This document shows positions 16,642 through 25,243 of a stretch of DNA of 64,000 nucleotides, piece by piece; the first letter of the stretch is position 1, and each line of letters starts with the position of its first letter. The notes beneath the pieces are model-generated. The model searched no databases. It saw only the letters and a list, made by a program, of their open reading frames with translations, and was not told the origin of the DNA. The stretch lies in NCBI GenBank assembly GCA_035715725.1, contig DASTKT010000058.1, forward strand, positions 1 through 64,000, read 5' to 3'. This DNA comes from JADGGV01 sp035715725 (lineage in GTDB: Bacteria > Gemmatimonadota > Gemmatimonadetes > Longimicrobiales > RSA9). The translations under genes and the position numbers were made by a program.

Positions 16642-17889
16642 ATGCATCGCATCCTGCTCGAAGAGTTCATCGGCGACCTGCGCACGCAGAAGCTGCGCGT
16701 CTTCCTGACCACGTTCGCCATCACGTGGGGGACGCTGGCCATCGTGCTGTTGCTGTCCTTCGGCGAGGGGCTGAAGCGGGCGGTGTACGAGGGGTTCGTG
16801 AACGCCGGCGACCGGCTGCTGATGGTCTACGGCGGCGAGACGAGCAAGGTCTACGAGGGGCTCGCGAAGGGCCGTCGCATTCGGCTGAGCGAGGAGGACC
16901 TCGACGTGATCCAGCGGTCGATCCCCGAGGTCGACCTCGTGAGCCCGTCGTACGGCCGGGGGGACGCGGCCATCGAGTACGGCAAGGCCAAGACGACGGC
17001 GTACATGGAGGGCGTCGAGCCGGCGTTCGGCGAGATGCGGCACATGTTCCCGGCGCCCGGCGGGCGGTTCATCGACGCGCGGGACGTCGCCGAGAAGCGG
17101 CGCGTGGTCTTCCTCGGCGACACGCTCGCGATCCGGCTGTTCGGCGCCGGGACGGACGCCGTCGGGAAGACCGTCGTGCTGGACGGGCTGCCGTTCCGCG
17201 TGGTCGGCGTGATGCGGCGGAAGCTGCAGACGAGCATGAACAACGGCCCGGACGCGGAGCGCATCGTGATCCCGGCCTCGACGTTCCGCGCGATCTACGG
17301 CGACGTCTACGTGAACCACCTGCTGGTGCGGCCGCGGGAGATCCGCGACGCGAAGCGGATGAAGGCGCGGGTGTACGAGGTGCTCGGCCGGCGCCACAAG
17401 TTCGCCGGCGACGACGAGCGCGCCCTCGGGATGTGGGACATGGTCGAGGACGGAAAGATGAACCGGAAGATCGGCCTCGGCATCCAGATCTTCCTCGGCG
17501 TGGTCGGCGGGCTCACGCTGCTGGTGGCGGGCGTCGGCGTCGCCAACATCATGTACGTCGTGGTGCGCGAGCGGACGAAGGAGATCGGCGTGAAGCTCGC
17601 CATCGGCGCGCGCAAGCGGCACATCATGGCGCAGTTCACGTTCGAGGCGCTGCTGCTCTCGCTGGCCGGCGGGATGGTGGGGCTGCTGCTCTCGGCGCTG
17701 ATCGTCTTCGGCGTCGCGGCGCTGCCGAAGACGAACATGGCGATGGAGTTCATCGCGAGCCCGGTCCTCTCCTGGCCGATCGGCCTCACGACCGTGGCGA
17801 TCCTCACGCTGATCGGGCTGGCGGCGGGCCTCTTCCCGGCCCGCCGGGCCGCGGCGGTCGACCCGGTCGAGTCGCTGCGCTACGAGTGA
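16642..17889 (+). CDS. MacB-like ABC transporter permease (FtsX domain), second copy
   Basis: A 415-residue paralogue of the preceding gene, 28 bp downstream, with the same layout: helix near residues 20-45 (TTFAITWGTLAIVLLLSFG), periplasmic domain, three C-terminal helices with AGVGVANIMYVVVRERTKEIG and terminal DPVESLRYE. Two distinct permeases suggest a heterodimer, as in LolC/LolE. No ATPase gene is present in the window, so the ATP-binding subunit must be encoded elsewhere. The operon ends at a strong terminator. Confidence 0.92.
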   Translation: MHRILLEEFIGDLRTQKLRVFLTTFAITWGTLAIVLLLSFGEGLKRAVYEGFVNAGDRLLMVYGGETSKVYEGLAKGRRIRLSEEDLDVIQRSIPEVDLVSPSYGRGDAAIEYGKAKTTAYMEGVEPAFGEMRHMFPAPGGRFIDARDVAEKRRVVFLGDTLAIRLFGAGTDAVGKTVVLDGLPFRVVGVMRRKLQTSMNNGPDAERIVIPASTFRAIYGDVYVNHLLVRPREIRDAKRMKARVYEVLGRRHKFAGDDERALGMWDMVEDGKMNRKIGLGIQIFLGVVGGLTLLVAGVGVANIMYVVVRERTKEIGVKLAIGARKRHIMAQFTFEALLLSLAGGMVGLLLSALIVFGVAALPKTNMAMEFIASPVLSWPIGLTTVAILTLIGLAAGLFPARRAAAVDPVESLRYE

Positions 17890-17939
17890 GGCCGGCCGAA
17901 GCGGCGGCGCCCGCCAGCCGGGGCCGTCGGGACCATCTC

Positions 17940-17969
17940 GAGCCCGGGCGCCACGCGGCGCCCGGGCTC
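17940..17969 (+). terminator. Terminator of the adaptor-permease operon
   Basis: A perfect 13-bp stem (17940-17952 with 17957-17969, GAGCCCGGGCGCC/GGCGCCCGGGCTC) and a 4-nt loop (ACGC), followed by GTTCC, lies 51 bp past the second permease stop. Confidence 0.8.
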
Positions 17970-18060
17970 GTTCCATCCGCGGCGCGGCCTTGCCGCGCCA
18001 TCCCCGGGCGGGTACCCTTCCGCGCGACGGAAGCAACCCCGGGCGGAGGGACGGAAGATC

Positions 18061-19038
18061 ATGCGGCATCGCACCTTCGGGCGCATCGGCTGGTCGGTCT
18101 CGGAGATCGGCTACGGCGCGTGGCAGATCGGCGGCAACATGTGGGGCACCGTGGAGGAGGAGCGAGCGGAGGCGGCCCTCGAGGCCGCGCTCGAGGCCGG
18201 CATCGACTTCTTCGACACGGCGCTCGCGTACGGGATGGGCCGCTCGGAGCGGCTCGTGGGGCGGGTGCTGCGGCGGAGCGGCGCCCGGGAGCGCGTGCGG
18301 GTGGCGACGAAGGTGCCTCCGAGGAACGGGCAATGGCCGGCGCGCGCGGAGGCACCGCTGCGGGAGGTGTTCCCGGCCGCGTGGATCCGGGAGTGCGCCG
18401 AGCGCAGCCTCGACAACCTGGACATCGGTGCCATCGACCTGCTGCAGCTCCACGTCTGGACGGATTCGTGGGCCGACGACGCCGAGTGGTACGAGGCGCT
18501 CGCCGCGCTGCGCGAGGAAGGGTCGATCCGGGCGTTGGGCGTGTCGGTGAACGACCACGACCCGGCCAGCGCGCTGCGGGTGACGCGCTCGGGCCGCATC
18601 GATTCGCTCCAGGTCATCTACAACGTCTTCGACCAGAGCCCGGCGCGGGAGCTCTTCCCGGCGGCGCGGGAGATGGATGTCGGCGTGATCGTCCGCGTCC
18701 CGCTGGACGAGGGCTCGCTGGCGGGGCGGCTGACGACGGAGACCCGCTTCCCGCCGCAGGACATGCGCTCCCGTTACTTCGCGCCGGAGCGGCTGCCGGA
18801 GGTCGTCCGGCGCGTCGAGGCGCTCCGACCGGTGCTCGAGACGGACGGGCAGTCCATGGCCGAGGGCGCGCTGCGCTTCTGCCTCTCCGATCCGGCGGTG
18901 TCGACCGTGATCGTCGGTTCCGCGGATCCGGCCCACGTCCGGCGGAACGCCGCGGTCTCGGAACAGGGGCCGCTGCCGGCCGCCACCGTGGAGGCGCTGC
19001 GCGGCCATGCGTGGCCGCGCAACTTCTACCCGGCCTGA
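18061..19038 (+). CDS. Aldo/keto reductase
   Basis: A 325-residue (beta/alpha)8 NAD(P)H-dependent oxidoreductase. The catalytic tetrad is visible as Asp52 (FFDTALAYG), Tyr57, Lys84 (VATKVPP) and His131 (LLQLHVW). The cofactor-binding end has VIVGSADPAHVRRN. It probably reduces aldehydes or ketones; substrate unknown. It follows the permease terminator by about 90 bp and precedes a convergent gene by 28 bp, so it is likely monocistronic. A purine-rich GGAGGGACGGAAGATC lies directly before the ATG. Confidence 0.9.
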   Translation: MRHRTFGRIGWSVSEIGYGAWQIGGNMWGTVEEERAEAALEAALEAGIDFFDTALAYGMGRSERLVGRVLRRSGARERVRVATKVPPRNGQWPARAEAPLREVFPAAWIRECAERSLDNLDIGAIDLLQLHVWTDSWADDAEWYEALAALREEGSIRALGVSVNDHDPASALRVTRSGRIDSLQVIYNVFDQSPARELFPAAREMDVGVIVRVPLDEGSLAGRLTTETRFPPQDMRSRYFAPERLPEVVRRVEALRPVLETDGQSMAEGALRFCLSDPAVSTVIVGSADPAHVRRNAAVSEQGPLPAATVEALRGHAWPRNFYPA

Positions 19039-19066
19039 GCGACGGTTCCGGACCGCTCCCGCACGG

Positions 19067-19726
19067 CTACGCGACGTCCAGCTCGAGCAGGTCGGGCATC
19101 CGCTCCAGCAGGAAGTCCGGTCCGCTCGCCACCAGCGCCTCGCGCGAGAACGGTCCCCAGAGCGCGCCGGCGGTGCGCACGCCGGCGGCGCGGCCCGCCG
19201 CGACGTCGTGCGGCGAGTCGCCGACGAAGAGGACGCGGGACGGCGGCGGGTCGCCGAGGCGGCGGAGCGCCAGGAGCACGGGCTCGGGGTCGGGCTTCGC
19301 GCGGCGCACGTCGTCCGGCGTCACGACCACCGCAAAGTGCCGGGCGATGCCGCAGTGCTCGAGGCCTCGCCGGGTCATCCGCTCGCGCTTGCTCGTGACG
19401 ATGGCCACCGGAACGCCGAGCAGCTCCAGCGCGGCGAGCGTCTCGGCCGCGCCGGGGTAGGGGCGCACGAGATCGTCGTGGATCTGCGCCTGCAGGCCGA
19501 CGTACGTCTCGACCATCGCCTCGACTTCGTCGACGGAGCGGGCGAAGAGCGCGAGCTGCTCGCGCAGCGGACGCCCCATGTTGCGGATCCATTCCCCGTC
19601 GTCGCGCTCGGCGCCGAGGTGCGTGCGCATGGTGTGGCGGTAGCAGCGCAGGATCAGCTCGATGCTGTCGATGAGGGTGCCGTCGAGGTCGAAGAGCACG
19701 GCGGCCCAGCGGATCGGCTCGGACAT
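19067..19726 (-). CDS. HAD-family phosphatase (PGP/PpaX-like)
   Basis: A 219-residue protein. Motif I is LFDLDGTLIDS, motif II VTSKRERM, motif III KPDPEPVLLAL and motif IV FVGDSPHDVAAG. The helical cap between motif I and II is of the phosphoglycolate-phosphatase/pyrophosphatase PpaX type. ATG 19726 is chosen because the upstream frame runs into the lipase gene. It is the last gene of a three-gene - strand set (FMN oxidase, hydrolase, HAD), with an 8-bp gap from the hydrolase. The neighbouring alpha-hydroxy-acid oxidase makes 2-phosphoglycolate an attractive but unproven substrate. Confidence 0.88.
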   Translation of the reverse strand: MSEPIRWAAVLFDLDGTLIDSIELILRCYRHTMRTHLGAERDDGEWIRNMGRPLREQLALFARSVDEVEAMVETYVGLQAQIHDDLVRPYPGAAETLAALELLGVPVAIVTSKRERMTRRGLEHCGIARHFAVVVTPDDVRRAKPDPEPVLLALRRLGDPPPSRVLFVGDSPHDVAAGRAAGVRTAGALWGPFSREALVASGPDFLLERMPDLLELDVA

Positions 19727-19734
19727 GGCGTCGG

Positions 19735-20322
19735 TCACGGGTCCAGGAGAATGCGCCGCACGCGGTCGAAGACGGCGCGGCTGCGGATGAGGCCGGGATG
19801 CGTCGGCATCCACAGCACGATGTCCTCGGCGCCCGGCAGCGTGGCGCTGGATGGCGGGAAGATGCGCAGGTCCCGACGCGTCCGGATCGTGTGGAGGCGG
19901 ACGGCCGGCGGAACCGGGGCCGCGGCCAGCCGGCGCAGCAGCTCACTCCCGGGCCGCAGCTCCCGGCCGCCGGCGCCCCATGCGAGCCACGCCGCCCAGG
20001 TTCCCCGGTGCGGCGTGGCGAGGAAGATGACCTTTCGCGCCTTGTCGGCGCCCGCCCCGGCCAGCCACCATCGCGCGGCCAGCCCGCCCATCGAGTGGGC
20101 GACGACGTCGACCGCCGGCTCGCCGGTGGCCGCCAGCAACCGGGTCGCGGCGGCGTCGATGCGCTCGGCGTGCTCGACGCTGCTGCCGAAGCGGCTCGCG
20201 CGCTCGACGATCTCGACCCGCGCCTCCGGCCACCCGGCCTCGACGAGGAAGCTGCGCAGCCAACGCAGCCGCCGGGCGTCGTCGCTCCAGCCGGGGAGCA
20301 GCAGGACCGGCGGGGGCGTCAC
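19735..20322 (-). CDS. Alpha/beta-hydrolase (lipase/esterase-like)
   Basis: A 195-residue hydrolase starting at GTG 20322 inside a GTGA overlap with the upstream gene. It opens with VLLLPGWSDDARR (oxyanion region), carries the nucleophile elbow VAHSMGGLAARWW and the late FLATPHRGTW. The catalytic Ser is evident; the Asp and His are probably in the C-terminal 50 residues (GAEDIVLWMPTHPG). There is no signal peptide, so it is cytoplasmic. It resembles the RBBP9/YdeN and lipase-2-like short hydrolases. Substrate unknown. Confidence 0.8.
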   Translation of the reverse strand: MTPPPVLLLPGWSDDARRLRWLRSFLVEAGWPEARVEIVERASRFGSSVEHAERIDAAATRLLAATGEPAVDVVAHSMGGLAARWWLAGAGADKARKVIFLATPHRGTWAAWLAWGAGGRELRPGSELLRRLAAAPVPPAVRLHTIRTRRDLRIFPPSSATLPGAEDIVLWMPTHPGLIRSRAVFDRVRRILLDP

Positions 20323-21440
20323 GGCCAGCGCGCCTCCGCGTGGGCGACGACGGAGCGGTCGATGTCCGCGAGCGCCGGCCGCCCGGTCAGCGCCATGGCG
20401 CGCTCCAGCTCCGTGCGGAGCAGCGCGAGGACGTGCGCGACACCGGCCTCGCCGGCGACGGCCAGCCCCCAGAGGTACGGTCGGCCGATCAGCACGGCCC
20501 GGGCGCCGAGCGCGAGCGCCTTGAGCACGTCCGTGCCGCGGCGGATGCCGCCGTCGACCAGCACGGGAAGCTCGCCGCGGACGGCGTCGACGATCTCCGG
20601 CAGCGCCAGCAACGTCGGGCGAGCGCCGTCGAGCTGCCGGCCGCCGTGGTTCGAGACGATGATCCCCGCCACGCCGGAGCGCGCCGCCTCCGCGGCGTCC
20701 TCGGCCGTCTGGATCCCCTTCAGGAGCACCGGCAACGACGTGGTCCGGCGCAGCCACTCGACCGCGTCCCACGTGAGGGACGGGTCGAACTGCCGGGTCA
20801 CGAACGCCTCGAGGCCGGAGCCGACGGCGTCCGGAAAGCGCGACTGGTCCAGCCCGGTGAAGTTGGCCATCTCGAGCTCCGGCGGAAGCTGGAAGCCGCT
20901 GCGCGCGTCCCGCTCGCGCCGCCCGAGGACGGGCATGGTGACGGTGAGGCAGAGTGCGCGGCAGCCGGCCGCCTCCGCCCGCCGGACGAGCTCCGTGGCC
21001 AGTCCGCGGTCGCGGTAGACGTAGAGCTGGAACCAGACCGGGCCGGTGGCGGCCGCCGTCGTCGCCTCGATCGTGGTGGTGGAGAGCGTGCTGGCGACGA
21101 ACACCGTGCCGGCCGTGCCGGCGGCGCGGGCGCTGGCGCGCTCCCCCTCCGGATGCGCGAGCCGCTGGAACGCGGTGGGCGCCAGCAGGACGGGGAACGC
21201 CAGCCGCTCGCCGAGCAGCTCGAGCGAGGGGTCCACGCGGCTCACGTCCACGAGCACGCGCGGGCGGAGCAGCAGCCGCTGGTAGGCGGCGCGGTTCAGC
21301 CCGAGCGTGACCTCGTCCTCCGCGGCGCCGGCATAGTAGTCGTAGACCATCCGCGGCAGCGCGGTCCGGGCGGCGGCCTCGCAGTCGGCGAGGTTCAGCG
21401 GCAACGAGGCGAGGTCGGGCTGGAGGTTCGGCTCGGTCAT
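20319..21440 (-). CDS. FMN-dependent alpha-hydroxy-acid oxidase/dehydrogenase
   Basis: A 373-residue TIM-barrel flavoprotein of the glycolate oxidase/lactate dehydrogenase family. Tyr140 (WFQLYVYRDR), the Lys in LPVLLKGIQT and the His/Arg pair in SNHGGRQLDG are all present. The conserved Asp of the TVDTP motif (Asp157 in spinach glycolate oxidase) is replaced: residues 166-170 read TVTMP. It would oxidise an L-2-hydroxy acid using FMN. It heads a coupled set with a hydrolase and a HAD phosphatase. The lost Asp may lower activity or change substrate. Confidence 0.9.
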   Translation of the reverse strand: MTEPNLQPDLASLPLNLADCEAAARTALPRMVYDYYAGAAEDEVTLGLNRAAYQRLLLRPRVLVDVSRVDPSLELLGERLAFPVLLAPTAFQRLAHPEGERASARAAGTAGTVFVASTLSTTTIEATTAAATGPVWFQLYVYRDRGLATELVRRAEAAGCRALCLTVTMPVLGRRERDARSGFQLPPELEMANFTGLDQSRFPDAVGSGLEAFVTRQFDPSLTWDAVEWLRRTTSLPVLLKGIQTAEDAAEAARSGVAGIIVSNHGGRQLDGARPTLLALPEIVDAVRGELPVLVDGGIRRGTDVLKALALGARAVLIGRPYLWGLAVAGEAGVAHVLALLRTELERAMALTGRPALADIDRSVVAHAEARWP

Positions 21441-21604
21441 CGGCGTTCGGGGTTCCTGCCGGGGCTGCGACCGGCGGCGTCGAGGGATGGCACGCCGCTT
21501 CGCGGCCCGGATCCCCGCCGCCCACGACGGCCCACGGCTCAGGCAATCTTACCCGCGGCAACCCCGCTACGACACCCCCGGCCCGCCGAGGGGCGAGCCC
21601 GCGC

Positions 21605-21633
21605 TTGACGCCGCGGCCCTACCGCCGCAACCT
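21605..21633 (+). promoter_or_regulatory. Promoter for the S9 peptidase gene
   Basis: TTGACG (21605-21610), a 17-bp spacer and CAACCT (21628-21633) predict a start near 21640, about 50 nt upstream of the ATG. The -10 resembles those proposed at 35109 and 40207. Confidence 0.45.
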
Positions 21634-21691
21634 TCCCGGCACTCCCACCGTCCCCATTCGTCCGGCGAACGCCGCCTCGCAGGGGTGACTC

Positions 21692-23767
21692 ATGCTGCAT
21701 CGGACCCGTACGCTCCTCGTCCCCGGGTGCGCCATCCTGGCGCTCCTCGTCCCCACGACCGTCCGAGCGCAAGGCGCCGCGCGCGGCCCCGCGCTGGAGG
21801 ACCTGTTCCGCGCCGCCGCGCTCGGCGACGTCCAGCTCGCGCCGGACGGCTCGCGCGTCCTCTACGTGGTGCGCACCGCGGACCTCCAGAAGAACAAGAC
21901 GAGGTCGAACATCTGGGCCGTGCCGACCGCCGGCGGCGCCGCCACGCAGCTCACCCGCGGCGCGAAGAGCGACACGCGCCCGCGCTGGCGCCCCGACGGT
22001 GCCGCCTTCGCGTTCCTCTCGGACCGCTCGGAGGAGGGGAAGGACGCGAAGGACTCGCGTGCGGCGCTCTACCTCATGCGCACGGACGGCGGCGAGGCGG
22101 AGCGGCTGTACGGGCACGCGACGGCGATCACGGCGTTCGAGTGGTCGCCCGACGGCGCGCGCATCGCGTTCACCGCGCGCCAGGAGGAGGGCAAGGACGA
22201 GAAGGACGCCAAGGAGAAGGGCCGGGACGTGAAGATCGAGGACCGGCCCGGCGCGCGCTCCGAGCTCTGGGTGCTCGACGTGGCGAGCCGGATGGCCGAG
22301 CGCGTGGCCGGCGGCGACACGCTCGAGGTCGGGCCGTTCGCCTGGAGCCCGGACTCGCGCCGCATCGCGTTCGCGGCCACGCCATCCCCGCTCGTCGCCG
22401 ACCAGTGGAAGAGCGACATCTTCGTCGTGGACGCCGCCGCCGGGGCGGCGGCCCGGCGCCTCACGACGAACCCCGGGACGGACACGTCGCCCGTCTGGAC
22501 TCCCGACGGCGGCTCCATCGTCTTCCAGGGGAACCAGAGCCCGGGCTACCGGGTCGGCGCGCCGCGGGTGTTCCGGATCGCCGCCGCGGGCGGCGCGTCC
22601 GAGGACATCTCGCCGAAGCCCGAGGACGTCGAGCCCGACGACTACGTCTTCACGCCGGACGGCCGGGCCGCCTTCTTCCAGGCGACGACGGGGACGACGC
22701 AGACGCTCTTCTACATGCCGCTCGCGACGCGGACGCCGGTGCGGCTCACGCCCGCGGAGGGTGTCTACGCGAACGCGTCGATCTCGCGGGACGGGCGCAG
22801 GATCGCGTTCACCTACGAGTCGCCCACCCGGCCGGCGGAGGTCTACGCCGCGCGGCTGGATGCGCAGCCGAAGGCCGGCGGCATCGACGTCGCGAAGCTC
22901 GGCCGCGCGCTCACCGCGCACAACGCCGCCCTGGCGAAGCTCGCGGTCGGGCGGACGGAGCTGCTGCGCTGGAAGTCGAAGGACGGGCTCGAGATCGAGG
23001 GGCTCGTCGTCTATCCCGCCGGGTGGAAGCCCGGGGACCACCCGGTGCCGCTCGTCGTGAAGGCGCACGGCGGGCCGTCCGGCGTCTACGTGCAGGGCTT
23101 CCAGGCGGCGTCCTACGGCAACAACGCACAGCTCTACGCCGCCGACGGCTACGCCATGCTGCTGCCGAACCCGCGCGGCTCGTCCGGGCGGGGGGATGCG
23201 TTCCGGCGCATGGTCGTGGGGGACTGGGGCGGCCTCGACTACCAGGACATCCAGGCCGGCGTGGACACGCTGGTCGCCCGCGGCGTCGCGGCACCGGACT
23301 CGCTCGGCTTCATGGGCTGGAGCTACGGCGGATACATGACGGCGTGGACGATCACCCAGACCAGCCGCTACAAGGCCGCCGTGGACGGCGCCGGCATCAC
23401 CGAGCCGATCGCCATGTGGGGGACGCAGGACATCCGCCACGTGTTCGAGGGCTATTTCGGCGGCGGGCCGTACGAGCCGGGGAAGTGGGAGGTCTACCAG
23501 AAGTCGTCGCCGCTGGCGCACGTCCGCAACGTGAAGACGCCGACGCTGCTGCTGCAGGGCGCGAACGACCCGCGCGTGCCACCGAACCAGGCGGAGATCT
23601 TCTTCAATGCGCTGAAGGCGCTCTCGGTCCCGACCGAGCTCGTCTTCCTCCCCCGGAGCGGTCACGGGCCGAGCGAGCCCGGGCTCCAGTTCGAGGTCGC
23701 GAAGCGCCAGAAGGAGTGGATGGACCGGTGGATCCGGGGGAAGGGTGCGGCCCGGCCGGTGACGTGA
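21692..23767 (+). CDS. Secreted S9 family (prolyl oligopeptidase-type) peptidase
   Basis: A 691-residue exported serine peptidase: signal peptide (residues 1-26, ending VRAQ), an N-terminal beta-propeller of about 370 residues with TolB-like SPDG/TPDG repeats, and a C-terminal alpha/beta-hydrolase domain. The catalytic Ser is near residue 544 in GWSYGG, Asp in NDPRV and His in SGHGPSEP. It removes dipeptides or acylated residues from small peptides in the periplasm or medium. A charged insertion EEGKDEKDAKEKGRD lies in the propeller. It is followed by a PEBP-like lipoprotein 27 bp downstream. Confidence 0.95.
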   Translation: MLHRTRTLLVPGCAILALLVPTTVRAQGAARGPALEDLFRAAALGDVQLAPDGSRVLYVVRTADLQKNKTRSNIWAVPTAGGAATQLTRGAKSDTRPRWRPDGAAFAFLSDRSEEGKDAKDSRAALYLMRTDGGEAERLYGHATAITAFEWSPDGARIAFTARQEEGKDEKDAKEKGRDVKIEDRPGARSELWVLDVASRMAERVAGGDTLEVGPFAWSPDSRRIAFAATPSPLVADQWKSDIFVVDAAAGAAARRLTTNPGTDTSPVWTPDGGSIVFQGNQSPGYRVGAPRVFRIAAAGGASEDISPKPEDVEPDDYVFTPDGRAAFFQATTGTTQTLFYMPLATRTPVRLTPAEGVYANASISRDGRRIAFTYESPTRPAEVYAARLDAQPKAGGIDVAKLGRALTAHNAALAKLAVGRTELLRWKSKDGLEIEGLVVYPAGWKPGDHPVPLVVKAHGGPSGVYVQGFQAASYGNNAQLYAADGYAMLLPNPRGSSGRGDAFRRMVVGDWGGLDYQDIQAGVDTLVARGVAAPDSLGFMGWSYGGYMTAWTITQTSRYKAAVDGAGITEPIAMWGTQDIRHVFEGYFGGGPYEPGKWEVYQKSSPLAHVRNVKTPTLLLQGANDPRVPPNQAEIFFNALKALSVPTELVFLPRSGHGPSEPGLQFEVAKRQKEWMDRWIRGKGAARPVT

Positions 23768-23794
23768 CACGCACACCCTAACGAGGAGTCGTCC

Positions 23795-24322
23795 ATGCGC
23801 TCGAGGCTCGGCGGGATCGTGGCACTGGCGGGACTGGCCCTGGCGGCGTGCGCCAACGGCAGGGAGGAAGGGCGGCCGACGATGACGTTCGCCACGCCCT
23901 CCTTCTCCGACGGCGCGGCGATGCCCGCCACCTACACCTGCGACGGCGAGAACAAGAACCCCGGCGTCTCGTGGGCGAACGTGCCCGAGGGGGCCAAGAG
24001 CCTCGTCGTCCTGGTGGAGGACCGCGACGCCGGCAACTTCCCCCACTGGGTCGTCTTCGACCTGCCGCCGACCGTGACCGGCATCGCCGAGGGCGGCCCG
24101 CCGGAGGGCGGCAAGGTGGGCGTCAACGGCTTCGACAAGCCGGGGTACGGCGGCCCATGCCCGCCGCAGGGGCGGCACCGCTACTCCTTCAACGTCTTCG
24201 CCCTCGACACCGTCCTCGCGCTCCCCGACGGCGCCACGCGCGACCAGGTCCGCGGCGCCATGAAGGGGCACGTGCTCGCCCGCGGAGCGTTCATGGGGAT
24301 GTACCAGAAGGGCGGAGCCTGA
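23795..24322 (+). CDS. PEBP (YbhB/YbcL, Raf kinase inhibitor-like) lipoprotein
   Basis: A 175-residue protein with a lipoprotein signal (LALAAC, lipid Cys19) and a phosphatidylethanolamine-binding-protein fold: the ligand pocket motif is seen in VLVEDRDAGNFPHWVVFD and GPCPPQGRHRYSFNVFAL. GAGGAG precedes ATG 23795. The family binds anionic ligands; bacterial members have no settled role. Membrane anchoring is a less common variation. Probably co-transcribed with the upstream S9 peptidase. Confidence 0.92.
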   Translation: MRSRLGGIVALAGLALAACANGREEGRPTMTFATPSFSDGAAMPATYTCDGENKNPGVSWANVPEGAKSLVVLVEDRDAGNFPHWVVFDLPPTVTGIAEGGPPEGGKVGVNGFDKPGYGGPCPPQGRHRYSFNVFALDTVLALPDGATRDQVRGAMKGHVLARGAFMGMYQKGGA

Positions 24323-24454
24323 GGCGTCGGCCCGGGTTCGGCCGTCGTGCCGTCTTGCCGGGCCCGGAGGCGGAAGGATGTCACACGAGGATGCGCCGCC
24401 GCGGAGACGAAGCTCGCCGGGCGTTCAGGGAGACCGGGGAGCCGGTTTCGCCGA

Positions 24455-24763
24455 CTACCGCGCCAGCTCCGAGCTGCGCCCCTTCCAGTTCCACCACTTG
24501 AGCAGCGCCGGGTCGTGCACGTCATGGGACGCGAAGTACACGGCGCAGCGGAACGCGTAGAGCACGCACGGGTCCAGGCGCATGCCGGCCCGGGTGCAGA
24601 GGCGGGCGTAGAGCTCCTCCGGGTCGCGGCCGCGCAGGTCCTCGACGCGGCGCATCCCCAGGTCCCACAGGTCCTCGGACAGGGATGCGCCGATGCCGGG
24701 GATGCGCCGTATGTCCCGGAGCGCGGCGGTCTTCTCGGCCGTCGGGGTCGCGGTGCTCACCAT
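24455..24763 (-). CDS. Helix-hairpin-helix protein (Cdd1/pathogenicity-locus family)
   Basis: A 102-residue protein whose start (ATG 24763) overlaps the upstream stop by 7 bp. The N-terminal half holds an HhH motif (IRRIPGIGASLSEDLWDLG) followed by a second hairpin (VEDLRGRDPEELYARLC); the C-terminal half carries RCAVYFAS and the ending LKWWNWKG that typify the Cdd1-like family. The HhH suggests DNA or nucleotide binding; function undetermined. Translationally coupled to the YggX-like gene. Confidence 0.85.
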   Translation of the reverse strand: MVSTATPTAEKTAALRDIRRIPGIGASLSEDLWDLGMRRVEDLRGRDPEELYARLCTRAGMRLDPCVLYAFRCAVYFASHDVHDPALLKWWNWKGRSSELAR

Positions 24764-25035
24764 GTGATCTTTCCCTGCTGCGAGGTGTCGATCTCCTCCG
24801 TGTCGCCCTTCTTGAACAGGAAGCCCTCCATGTTGGCCATCAGGAACTCCTTGGCCTGGGGCTCGCGCACGTCGAGACCGTAGTGGTTGATGAGGGCGGT
24901 CTGGTAGCGCAGCCACTCGCCCCAGCAGCGCTCGCAAACCGAGTTGAAGATGCGCTCGCCCAGCTCGTTGCGCAGGGGCGGCCGGGCGAGCTGTGGGTTC
25001 GTCTGACCGCAGCGGACGCAGGCGACATCGGCCAT
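24757..25035 (-). CDS. YggX-like protein with an added zinc-ribbon
   Basis: A 92-residue protein starting at ATG 25035 behind AAGGAG. The core LGERIFNSVCERCWGEWL...QTALINHYGLD...MANMEGFLF follows the Fe(II)-trafficking/oxidative-damage protein YggX. It differs in having two CxxC pairs, Cys6/Cys9 and Cys34/Cys37, which would form a zinc ribbon absent from enterobacterial YggX. A role in protecting or repairing iron-sulfur enzymes is inferred from the family. It is coupled to an HhH gene, linking it to DNA or nucleotide metabolism. Confidence 0.8.
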   Translation of the reverse strand: MADVACVRCGQTNPQLARPPLRNELGERIFNSVCERCWGEWLRYQTALINHYGLDVREPQAKEFLMANMEGFLFKKGDTEEIDTSQQGKITW

Positions 25036-25104
25036 CAGCTTCTCCTTCGTGCTCGCCGCTCGGCGAGCTCGCAGTGTGCTCTCGGATCGTGGGCGGACGC
25101 GGCG

Positions 25105-25132
25105 AAGGTAAGGCGCGCCGGCCGCGTGTAAA
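25105..25132 (-). promoter_or_regulatory. Candidate promoter for the YggX-like/HhH unit
   Basis: On the minus strand TTTACA (25127-25132) and TACCTT (25105-25110) are separated by 16 bp, about 70 nt upstream of the ATG at 25035. Confidence 0.4.
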
Positions 25133-25243
25133 GCCAATCCTTGATACCCGCCCCGCGTCGCGGGGTGCGGCGCGCCCGCTCGACGCCGGCGCCGGTCGGC
25201 CGGAGCCGCGCCGCGGCCGCCGGAGCCGCGCCGCGACGCCGGC

